Shown here one piece after another: positions 1 through 5,738 of a stretch of 5,738 bases of DNA. Numbering within the stretch: position 1 is the stretch's first letter; each line of letters begins with the position of its first letter. A program made the translations under genes and the position numbers. The notes beneath the pieces are model-generated. The model did not search any database and was not told the origin of the DNA. It saw only the letters and a program-made list of their open reading frames with translations. The stretch comes from an uncultured Aeromonadales bacterium (GTDB lineage Bacteria > Pseudomonadota > Gammaproteobacteria > Enterobacterales > Succinivibrionaceae). The stretch covers positions 1 through 5,738 of the forward strand of contig CADBNP010000248.1 in assembly GCA_902796095.1 (NCBI GenBank), written 5' to 3'.

Positions 1-7
1 ACGTATA

Positions 8-53
8 TTTATATTATAAGTAATTGTACTAAAACGTGATATACATCACAATT
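8..53 (-). promoter_or_regulatory. Putative CRP-dependent promoter of an off-window leftward gene
   Basis: Reading the minus strand leftward from the CRP palindrome, there are two overlapping -10 candidates: TATAAT at 13-18 and TATAAA at 8-13. No good -35 hexamer is visible at the right distance, as expected for an activator-dependent promoter. If TATAAA (8-13) is used, the transcription start falls at about position 1 and the palindrome centre (42.5) sits near -41.5, the class II CRP position. With TATAAT the centre would be near -36.5. The target gene is outside the window, so its identity is unknown. Confidence 0.45.
32..53. promoter_or_regulatory. CRP-type binding palindrome
   Basis: The core reads CGTGA, six bases, TCACA (35-50), an almost perfect inverted repeat. 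Compared by eye with the 22-base E. coli CRP consensus, 18 of 22 positions match. The half-sites carry GTGA/TCAC, the CRP-type discriminator, rather than the TTGAT/ATCAA of FNR, although the spacing would also allow a poor FNR site. It lies beyond the purC terminator, so it cannot act on purC from upstream; it most plausibly serves a gene transcribed leftward out of the window. Confidence 0.6.
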
Positions 54-100
54 AGCAAAATCAACACTTTTCCTGAACAGAGCCATCTGTAATATTCACC

Positions 101-136
101 CAAAAAAAAGATCAGTACAAAACAGCAGTACTGATC
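101..136 (-). terminator. Rho-independent terminator after purC
   Basis: In the minus-strand RNA a perfect 9-bp stem (arms at 128-136 and 110-118, GATCAGTAC pairing with GTACTGATC) encloses a 9-base loop. It is followed immediately by a run of eight U residues (102-109). The U tract lies only on the minus-strand side, so it terminates leftward transcription. The stem begins 79 bases after the purC stop codon, leaving a short 3' untranslated stretch (137-215) in which I see no further signal. Confidence 0.92.
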
Positions 137-215
137 CTCATCTGAAACCCATGCAGCCGTCCCTCAAACAACACCGGGACAACTTAAACAAACAGGACTA
201 AAAATCTTTAATCAA

Positions 216-926
216 TTATATAGGGCAGCCAATTCTGCTTGCAACTTCCTTATAAGCCTCGATAACGCCGCCCAAATCCTGGCGGAAACGATCCTTATCC
301 AGCTTCTTTCTGGTTTCCTTGTCCCAAAGTCTGCATCCGTCAGGTGAGAACTCGTCACCAAGAACAATCTTTCCTTCATACAGACCGAATTCCAGCTTGT
401 AATCTACCAGGATCATGCCTGCATCACCAAAGAGTTTCTTCAGAACCTCATTGATCTTCATGCTGTATTCCTTCATGGTCTTAACCTGATCTTCTGTTGC
501 CCAGCCGAATGAAGCAATGTGAGAATCATTAACCATTGGATCGTGAAGAGCATCATTCTTGAGGAAGAATTCAAAGGTTGGAGGATTGAGATCCCTGCCT
601 TCCTCTACACCGAGGCGCTTGCAGATTGAACCAGCTGAAACATTGCGTACTACGCATTCAACAGGAACCATATCCAGCTTCTTAACCAGAACCTCGTTGT
701 CATTCAGAAGTTCTTCCATCTGAGTTGGAATACCGGCAGCCTCAAGCTTCTGCATAATGAAGTAGTTAAACTTGTTGTTAACCTTACCCTTATCCTCAAG
801 CTGTTCAATTTTAAGACCGTCAAAAGCTGATGTATCATTTCTGAAATGAATAATCAGACGCTTAGGATCATCAGTAGTATAAACAGTCTTGGCCTTGCCG
901 CGATATAACTCAGCTTTCTTTTCCAT
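216..926 (-). CDS. purC: Phosphoribosylaminoimidazole-succinocarboxamide synthase (SAICAR synthetase)
   Basis: This enzyme catalyses the ATP-dependent condensation of CAIR with L-aspartate to give SAICAR, a step of cytosolic de novo purine synthesis. The 236-residue product matches the usual bacterial length (about 237) and looks almost co-linear with E. coli PurC. Visible family features are the N-terminal nucleotide-binding strand-loop [10 protein letters not shown] (residues 7-16), VVRNVSAGS (92-100), NDALHDPMV (124-132), the signature LVDYKLEFG (173-181) and [12 protein letters not shown] (191-202). Asp175 and Asp191 correspond to metal-coordinating acidic residues of the family. The ATG at 926 is preceded by AGGAG (936-940) nine bases upstream, which supports this start. 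The gene follows bamC after 130 bases, the same neighbour as in E. coli, but has its own promoter and terminator, so it can be expressed as a single gene. No truncation or missing key residue is seen. Confidence 0.98.
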   Translation of the reverse strand: MEKKAELYRGKAKTVYTTDDPKRLIIHFRNDTSAFDGLKIEQLEDKGKVNNKFNYFIMQKLEAAGIPTQMEELLNDNEVLVKKLDMVPVECVVRNVSAGSICKRLGVEEGRDLNPPTFEFFLKNDALHDPMVNDSHIASFGWATEDQVKTMKEYSMKINEVLKKLFGDAGMILVDYKLEFGLYEGKIVLGDEFSPDGCRLWDKETRKKLDKDRFRQDLGGVIEAYKEVASRIGCPI

Positions 927-935
927 TTAAAAAAA

Positions 936-940
936 CTCCT
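936..940 (-). promoter_or_regulatory. Ribosome binding site of purC
   Basis: AGGAG on the minus strand lies nine bases before the ATG at 924-926, in an otherwise A/T-only leader. It fixes the start codon of purC. Confidence 0.85.
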
Positions 941-988
941 AAATAACTTAAATTTTTATTATTTTTACGGAAAAAATTAATTTTGTTA

Positions 989-1017
989 ATTATAACATCC
1001 GTTTTTTCAACTTTCCA
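989..1017 (-). promoter_or_regulatory. Extended -10 sigma70-type promoter of purC
   Basis: The minus strand carries a perfect TATAAT (989-994) preceded by TG one base upstream (996-997), giving the extended -10 motif TGnTATAAT. A partial -35, TGGAAA (1012-1017), lies at the ideal 17-base spacing. The predicted start of transcription is near 982, giving a leader of about 55 bases. The promoter lies wholly between bamC and purC. I see no PurR-like palindrome (consensus core CAAACGTTTG) near it. Confidence 0.75.
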
Positions 1018-1056
1018 TAACAGAGCAAAAAGCCACTGAACAAAAACAACGGACGA

Positions 1057-2184
1057 TTAATTCAGTTCCTTCTCCAGAGCCTTGGCAAAACCGCTGTACA
1101 TCTTGAGGAACAGTTCATCAGACAGCGGCTGCTTCGAATTATCAAATATGGTAATGATAGTATCATCACCCTTGACTCCTACCTGGAAGCGGTACTTGTC
1201 ATCCTCAATGACAAAATTGTCTATACCGTTTTCCTCAAAGAATTCTTCATCCTCTTCATCGTAATTAGTATCTATAATACCGCGGATCTTCTCCTCAAGT
1301 AGAATGGCAAAACCATACTTAGGCAGCATCTTGATAAACTTCGGCCATACGGCATCAAAGGATCCGGAAACAACCCATGCATACTGACCATTGCCATCCT
1401 TGCCAAGTTTGACAGAATGATATCCGCCGTCTGCAGGAACAAACTCCACGCCTTCTCTTGTCTGTGAAGCAAAGGTCTGGAGATAGTCATTAAGGAAAAG
1501 ACTGGAGAAACGGTTCTGAATAAAGGATGAAGGATCCGCATAAATACGTCTTCCCTCATGATATGCCTTGAAATTGGTCAGAGCCACATCCATCTGAACC
1601 ACATCTGAGGCTTTAAGAGTCCTGAAACTTACCGCAAACTTGGTGCGATACTCTACCAGCTCATCATTTTCTTCCAGCTGCTTGAGAGTGATCTTGTTGA
1701 AATTGTAATCCGAACTGTACCAGCCTGTGATTATTGTGGAATTAAGAGAATCTACATTTTCAACTGAAATATCCCTGGCACTGAGATAGCGAAGCAGCTT
1801 TTCCATAAGGATATTTTCAACAGGCAGGTTCTTGAGATCACTTGTTCTGATATTAAGGTATGCATGATTTCCCTTCACCATTGTGGAAGAGCCCGCAATA
1901 GGACTAATCATCTGAACAGGAGTGGAGATGTCAACTCCCCTTCCTACAATGGCATTGTCAGGATTTTTTGTTTCATCCTTGATGTAGTATGTAGTGTTGA
2001 AATTGAAATTGTTGCTGTTCTGATCGACCACAAATTTCTTCTGATCCGGATCGGTAGAAAGATAACTGAAACCGTTGTTGGCCTGTTTTGGAGAATCATG
2101 AAAAATATCGGCAAGATAAAAATTACAGCCTGAAAGAAGACTACTAAGGGATGCAGCGGCAAGAACCAGGTGCAGAACTTTCAT
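1057..2184 (-). CDS. bamC: Outer membrane protein assembly factor BamC (lipoprotein)
   Basis: BamC is a lipoprotein subunit of the BAM complex, which folds beta-barrel proteins into the outer membrane; it binds BamD through an extended N-terminal segment. The 375-residue product begins with a short lipoprotein signal ending in the lipobox LLSGC, with Cys20 as the acylated residue. Asn21 at +2, not Asp, predicts sorting to the outer membrane. After an extended Asn-rich stretch (about 35-80) comes the BamC-like GRGVDISTPVQMISPIAGS (81-99), matching the GKALDIRPPAQ region of E. coli BamC. Two helix-grip domains follow, about 100-245 and 265-375; the second opens with WVVSGSFDAVWPKF (270-283), like VVRGPFNVVW in E. 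coli. It is slightly longer than E. coli BamC (344), partly because of an acidic insert at 309-318. The ATG at 2184 has GAGAGG (2191-2196) six bases upstream and yields a proper signal peptide. purC downstream is the expected neighbour; tamB upstream is not. Overall similarity is low but the domain pattern is convincing. Confidence 0.92.
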   Translation of the reverse strand: MKVLHLVLAAASLSSLLSGCNFYLADIFHDSPKQANNGFSYLSTDPDQKKFVVDQNSNNFNFNTTYYIKDETKNPDNAIVGRGVDISTPVQMISPIAGSSTMVKGNHAYLNIRTSDLKNLPVENILMEKLLRYLSARDISVENVDSLNSTIITGWYSSDYNFNKITLKQLEENDELVEYRTKFAVSFRTLKASDVVQMDVALTNFKAYHEGRRIYADPSSFIQNRFSSLFLNDYLQTFASQTREGVEFVPADGGYHSVKLGKDGNGQYAWVVSGSFDAVWPKFIKMLPKYGFAILLEEKIRGIIDTNYDEEDEEFFEENGIDNFVIEDDKYRFQVGVKGDDTIITIFDNSKQPLSDELFLKMYSGFAKALEKELN

Positions 2185-2190
2185 TAACTA

Positions 2191-2196
2191 CCTCTC
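2191..2196 (-). promoter_or_regulatory. Ribosome binding site of bamC
   Basis: GAGAGG on the minus strand lies six bases before the ATG at 2182-2184 and supports the start that gives a complete lipoprotein signal. Confidence 0.75.
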
Positions 2197-2203
2197 AAAA
2201 TCA

Positions 2204-2225
2204 ACATGAGAATTATATCACATTT
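2204..2225. promoter_or_regulatory. Weaker CRP-like palindrome over the bamC -10 region
   Basis: On the minus strand the left half is perfect (AAATGTGAT, 2217-2225) and the right half is degenerate (TTCTCATGT region). By eye, 17 of 22 positions agree with the E. coli CRP consensus, but the base agreement is helped by AT-rich sequence. It overlaps the bamC -10 element and is centred near -9.5, so if occupied it would be expected to repress. It may equally be a chance by-product of the TGTGATATAAT promoter sequence. Confidence 0.3.
2212..2220 (-). promoter_or_regulatory. Extended -10 promoter of bamC
   Basis: The minus strand has a perfect TATAAT (2212-2217) preceded by TG one base upstream (2219-2220), i.e. 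TGnTATAAT. No convincing -35 hexamer is seen 16-18 bases upstream (best candidates resemble TCTAGA or GTCTAG), which is tolerable for an extended -10 promoter. The predicted start of transcription is near 2205, about 20 bases before the bamC ATG, leaving just enough leader for the ribosome binding site. Confidence 0.65.
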
Positions 2226-2280
2226 GCTAAAATTCTAGACAGATGTTTAGAGGGTAAGAAAATCTGCTGCAGGCACAAAT

Positions 2281-2325
2281 AAAAAACAGGCATAAGACCG
2301 GACAGGACGGAATTCTTCCGCCCTG
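2281..2325 (-). terminator. GC-rich hairpin after tamB, possible leaky terminator or processing stem
   Basis: Fifteen bases beyond the tamB stop codon, the minus-strand RNA can form a 10-bp stem. Its arms are at 2316-2325 and 2303-2312 (CAGGGCGGAA with TTCCGUCCUG, one G-U pair), with a 3-base loop. On the plus strand the wobble becomes an A-C mismatch, so the structure is complete only in the tamB transcript. A run of six U residues (2281-2286) follows, but 16 bases after the stem instead of directly, so it is not a canonical intrinsic terminator. It could terminate weakly, or protect the 3' end of tamB mRNA while allowing read-through into bamC. Confidence 0.45.
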
Positions 2326-2340
2326 CTGCAGGAAGGAACA

Positions 2341-5300
2341 TTAAAAACTGAAACTGTAGAAGAGATCCACTGCATTATCCGTGGAGTTGATGAACTGTAA
2401 AAACAGCTTGCTCATAAGCTCGTAGCGGAGTTTCAGCTCACCGATGGAATTTGCAATACCGTAACCGTAGGACACCTTAAGCTTCTTTGTCACATAGGCT
2501 GAAGCGGTAACCTGGGATCCGTTGGTTGTTTCAAGTCTGAAATCACTGAGACCAAGGCCGGATGCCAGCTCAGATACTGAACTGCTGGCGGTACTGAGAC
2601 CTGCGTTGAGAAGCATGCTGGTAGTCGCCATGGCTGCGGTATCCTGATCCTGACCGGTGAGGCCGACACCGTTTAAAAGATAGGAAAGTTTCTCCGATTC
2701 TGACATCTGTGGCTCGGAGAATATTTTCATATCAATATTGTTTACGGTCTTCACCACTCTCACGCCAACCACCACACCGCTGCCGTCAGTAATGGCGTCA
2801 GGATTGCGGATTGCCTCGATAAAGGCTGTCACTGTTGACACAGGACCGGTGAAATCAATCTTTCCCTTGCGGATCAGCAGATCATTACCCATGGATCTGA
2901 ACTGGCCGTTGAGAAAGTTAACAACTCCGTAAATGCCAAGCTCATGATCCTCATTGTGGTTTGTAATCAGAAGCTTTCCTGCCATATCAGTATTGAGACC
3001 GAAGGCCTTGAAATTAACATCAGGTCCGATATTCAGATCAATCTTGTATTCCACAATACTCTGCTGCGGCTTCTTATCCTCCTTCAGAGGCTCTCCCCGG
3101 CGCTCAAGAACAACCACATCAGGAGAAATGCTCTGGCCTGAATCGGCGATCTGCTTAACCAGGATCCTTGACCAAGGAATATCGATACTGCCGGATGCGT
3201 TAAGCTTAACCTTGCCCTCGCTTCTTAAAAAGGCAAGGAGAAGATGATAATCCACCTTTGCACTGCCGTATCCGGCAAGACTGAGATCAAGTCCGGTTGC
3301 ATCAAGTTTGATATCACCCTTCGGCAGATCACCGCTGTATACAGGATCCAGATCAAGTACGCCAGTAACTGTACCCTTGCCGTTGCCCATTACAAAGGAT
3401 GAATCAATCTTTACATCCTCGCGGTTCACATCAAGGCGAAACTTAAGCTTGTCTATATTCGCTATATCGGCACTTGTAACAATTCTTCCGCCATCCAGAT
3501 CTACAAAGCCCTTAAAGTAGTATCTCTTTCTTGCAGGATCAAATATCACATTACCCTTGGAGTTGATTTTGCCCTGGAGTACCTCCAGCATAGGAGTCAT
3601 AGGAGCGAAAAGCTCAAGATCCATATTGTCTATATCAACCGTCAGCAGCTTGTCCTGAAGCCTGTTGCCGGAAGACAGATCATAATCAGCATCAAATCTG
3701 ATTTTGCCGTACCGGCCGCCGTCCAGCAGAAATGAAGCAACAGCCTTCCTGTCCTGAACAAAGTTCATGTTCAGATCAATGGAAGTAAACTTTGCCCTGG
3801 AATAGACATTGCTGATGGATCCGTTCTTGGAATGAAGCTCAACATTTGCGGTAAGCGGACTGGAGCTGTTTTCCCTGGCAACAGTGACACTGCCGCCAAA
3901 TGAGGCATTAATGGAAACATCATCCGGAAAATATCTGCGGAGCATGAAGGTGTTGAAACGATTAATTTTAAGATCCAGAGCCATGGCGCCGGAATTCAGA
4001 TAATACTCCAGTCTGCGGAAAATAAGGGAATTTCCGCTGTTCAGAAAAGTGAACGGTTTGGCCTTTATTTCACCGCTGGCAGCCTTGTACTCAACCATCA
4101 TGCCGCTTTCCAGAGCATATGTGCGTATAGGTGTGAAGATATCAAGTTTTGGCGACAGCAGCGTATAATCTCCGTTCTCGCTAAGTTTGCCGAGAAATAT
4201 GGCATCAAACTTGAAATTAGGACTGCCGTCAGCGAAAACATTAAGTTTGTGCTTTGCTGCATCACCGTCAAGCTTGACAGAAATTTTTTTGATTTCCGTG
4301 TCACCGGTTTTCAGAGAAGGTATGTCAAGCTCAAGTCTGCCGTTAAAATATTTGCGTGCAAGATCTACAGTCTCGGACGTTTTCAGTCTGATGCTCGGAA
4401 TTATAAGCTCCTTTCCCCGGGCGAAATCCTTTACATCAAGATCCAGATCTACAGCTGGCTTCAAGGTTGTCCCCTTGACTGAAGCTGCAAGACTCAGCCT
4501 GCCGCTCAGCGGCTCCGGCATGAAGGCTCTGGTCAGACGGTTCAGATCCGGGCAGGTGAGATTCAGTTTGAAATTGCTTTCCGAGGAAGGAGAAACCTCA
4601 CCGTCAATACCAAGTTTCGTCTCACCGATGCTGAGATTTACTGATCTGGCTGTAACCTTTGATTTAATAAGATCATTGATATTAACTACACCCTCTATCT
4701 CACCGTTATAGGTAAAAGGATTCTGAGTGTACTGCCCCTCAAACTTTGTCTGATGCAGCTTGAAATCCACAATGGAATCAGCGGTATGATAAACCACATT
4801 TCCCTGAAGCCTGCCGTTGAGACGGTCTACATCATCACGACCAAGAATCGGTTTGAACGGATTGCCCCTGGATTCAAGAACCAGATCATCAACAATGATC
4901 TGATCATCAGTAAATTTCAATTTTGCAGCGAGATCAAGACTGCCCTGATCCTTGCGTGAAAGATGAATTTTCTCTACCGTAAAATCCTGCACCAGCCCTG
5001 CAGCAGCTATGTCAGCATCGAAGAAGCTGCCGGAGCCCAGCTTAACCGCCGATTTAAGATCAATGTCGAATTTATTGAGGTTGCCTTCAAAACTGACTTC
5101 ACCCTTCTTAAGTTCAGCTACCGGGATCTCGCCCTCGCCCGGCTTCAGCGGCCATGTTACATGGGAATAGGAAACTTTTGCCTTTGAAGTAATGATACCG
5201 TCAAGGACGTTAAGAAGTGCACTGACCGCTATTTTTCTTTCATCCTGGGTTTCCACACTGACGTCAAGTCCGGTAAGCTGCCCTCCCACATGTCCCCTGA

Positions 5301-5738
5301 GCGGAAGACCCTTAAGCTGACCGTCAAGAACGTCATACTGAACAACAGCATCCAGATCCAGATCCAGAGGAAGATAATCCTCCAGTGTTACCGTGCCTCT
5401 TATGTTGAAATCGCCATACTGACGGCTTTTGATTACCGCAGGCTGAAGGTTAATTCTGGACTGACGGATATCACCTTTGATAGTAAGATCTATCAGATCC
5501 GTATCGTAGCCGGTCATGTGATAACGGACTTTTTTGATATCCAGATCCGCAATATCTATATCAAACGGAATATGAACAGTAGGCAGAGTTTCGATGCGGC
5601 TTCTGACCTCCTCCGGATCAAAACCGTTGTCAACCACGGGAACAGGAAGTGTCCCTGCAGGAACGTCCTCTGAATCCTTAAGAAAGAAGTCCAGCATGGA
5701 GGCTGACAGTCTGGCGTCACCTATCAGGTGCTGGCTGA
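2341..5738 (-). CDS. tamB: Translocation and assembly module protein TamB (5' end outside window)
   Basis: TamB (DUF490, AsmA-like superfamily) is anchored in the inner membrane and spans the periplasm as a long beta-rich groove. It works with the outer-membrane Omp85 protein TamA and is implicated in anterograde phospholipid transport. The frame is open to the right edge: 13 codons precede the Met at 5697 (reading QHLIGDARLSAS just before it), so that Met is internal. About 1131 residues are present against about 1259 in E. coli, so roughly the first 130, including the signal anchor, are off the window. Residues below count from the Met at 5697. Most of the chain alternates hydrophobic and polar residues (e.g. 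LDLDLDAVV, DLDLDVKDF), as expected of a beta-taco fold. The conserved C-terminal domain fills roughly the last 330 residues, with LSYLLNG at 1004-1010, a Gly/Ala/Ser-rich helical stretch to about 1050, and final beta strands ending in DLFYSFSF. The terminal Phe recalls a beta-signal. bamC lies 156 bases downstream. No frameshift is seen. Confidence 0.95.
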   Translation of the reverse strand, partial: SQHLIGDARLSASMLDFFLKDSEDVPAGTLPVPVVDNGFDPEEVRSRIETLPTVHIPFDIDIADLDIKKVRYHMTGYDTDLIDLTIKGDIRQSRINLQPAVIKSRQYGDFNIRGTVTLEDYLPLDLDLDAVVQYDVLDGQLKGLPLRGHVGGQLTGLDVSVETQDERKIAVSALLNVLDGIITSKAKVSYSHVTWPLKPGEGEIPVAELKKGEVSFEGNLNKFDIDLKSAVKLGSGSFFDADIAAAGLVQDFTVEKIHLSRKDQGSLDLAAKLKFTDDQIIVDDLVLESRGNPFKPILGRDDVDRLNGRLQGNVVYHTADSIVDFKLHQTKFEGQYTQNPFTYNGEIEGVVNINDLIKSKVTARSVNLSIGETKLGIDGEVSPSSESNFKLNLTCPDLNRLTRAFMPEPLSGRLSLAASVKGTTLKPAVDLDLDVKDFARGKELIIPSIRLKTSETVDLARKYFNGRLELDIPSLKTGDTEIKKISVKLDGDAAKHKLNVFADGSPNFKFDAIFLGKLSENGDYTLLSPKLDIFTPIRTYALESGMMVEYKAASGEIKAKPFTFLNSGNSLIFRRLEYYLNSGAMALDLKINRFNTFMLRRYFPDDVSINASFGGSVTVARENSSSPLTANVELHSKNGSISNVYSRAKFTSIDLNMNFVQDRKAVASFLLDGGRYGKIRFDADYDLSSGNRLQDKLLTVDIDNMDLELFAPMTPMLEVLQGKINSKGNVIFDPARKRYYFKGFVDLDGGRIVTSADIANIDKLKFRLDVNREDVKIDSSFVMGNGKGTVTGVLDLDPVYSGDLPKGDIKLDATGLDLSLAGYGSAKVDYHLLLAFLRSEGKVKLNASGSIDIPWSRILVKQIADSGQSISPDVVVLERRGEPLKEDKKPQQSIVEYKIDLNIGPDVNFKAFGLNTDMAGKLLITNHNEDHELGIYGVVNFLNGQFRSMGNDLLIRKGKIDFTGPVSTVTAFIEAIRNPDAITDGSGVVVGVRVVKTVNNIDMKIFSEPQMSESEKLSYLLNGVGLTGQDQDTAAMATTSMLLNAGLSTASSSVSELASGLGLSDFRLETTNGSQVTASAYVTKKLKVSYGYGIANSIGELKLRYELMSKLFLQFINSTDNAVDLFYSFSF

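Noticed and set aside
35..50. FNR binding site at the left-edge palindrome
   Set aside because: The GAT/ATC cores and 4-base spacer fit, but the outer positions are GTGA/TCAC, the CRP-type discriminator; CRP is the better reading, though FNR-family cross-binding is not excluded.
151..201. 16-codon plus-strand mini-ORF between the purC terminator and the purC stop codon
   Set aside because: It has no ribosome binding site or promoter, lies in the purC 3' untranslated region on the opposite strand, and is short enough to arise by chance.
1021..1038. Possible hairpin just after bamC (CAGTGGC / GCTCTG with a T5 loop)
   Set aside because: The stem is only six pairs with a bulge and a wobble, and no U tract follows it on either strand, so it is not supported as a terminator.
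1272..1559. 95-codon minus-strand frame inside bamC, and plus-strand frames at 1082-1264 and 1864-2133
   Set aside because: They overlap the bamC frame, which has a full lipoprotein signal and BamC domain motifs; the alternative products show none.
4187..4711. 174-codon open frame on the plus strand
   Set aside because: It lies entirely antisense to the clearly conserved tamB frame, has a low-complexity Ser/Leu-rich product of no recognisable family, and no ribosome binding site was evident.
5290..5673. 127-codon open frame on the plus strand, with smaller ones at 4249-4482, 4753-4959 and 4963-5187
   Set aside because: All are antisense shadows of tamB, with isoleucine- and arginine-rich products typical of reverse-strand readings; no conserved domain is visible.

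Overview
The window carries three genes, all on the minus strand. In transcription order (right to left) they are the C-terminal nine-tenths of tamB (open at the right edge), a complete bamC lipoprotein gene and a complete purC gene. The organism is a Gram-negative bacterium and very probably a gammaproteobacterium. BamC is largely restricted to Beta/Gammaproteobacteria, PurC is nearly co-linear with the E. coli enzyme as I recall it, and bamC-purC adjacency is the gammaproteobacterial arrangement. The moderately AT-rich composition would fit an anaerobic lineage such as Succinivibrionaceae, but that is only a guess.

Layout. Positions 1-100 are AT-rich and non-coding. They hold a strong CRP-type palindrome (32-53) followed, reading leftward, by -10-like elements, which looks like the promoter of a gene lying off the left edge. 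A clean intrinsic terminator (101-136) ends the purC transcript. purC (216-926) has its own ribosome binding site and an extended -10 promoter (989-1017) in the gap after bamC. bamC (1057-2184) also has its own extended -10 promoter (2212-2220), which a second, weaker CRP-like palindrome overlaps. The 157-base gap between tamB and bamC contains a GC-rich hairpin that pairs fully only in the minus-strand RNA, but no ideal terminator. tamB fills 2341-5738.

How the genes relate. TamB is an inner-membrane-anchored, periplasm-spanning beta-rich protein of the translocation and assembly module, also implicated in phospholipid transport to the outer membrane. BamC is an outer-membrane lipoprotein of the BAM complex. 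The window therefore pairs two envelope-biogenesis genes upstream of a purine biosynthesis gene. In E. coli, bamC and purC are preceded by dapA, and tamB sits with tamA elsewhere. The tamB-bamC junction is thus the most notable feature. I found no mobile element, CRISPR array, RNA gene or unknown multi-gene system, and most of the window is conventional core-genome content.
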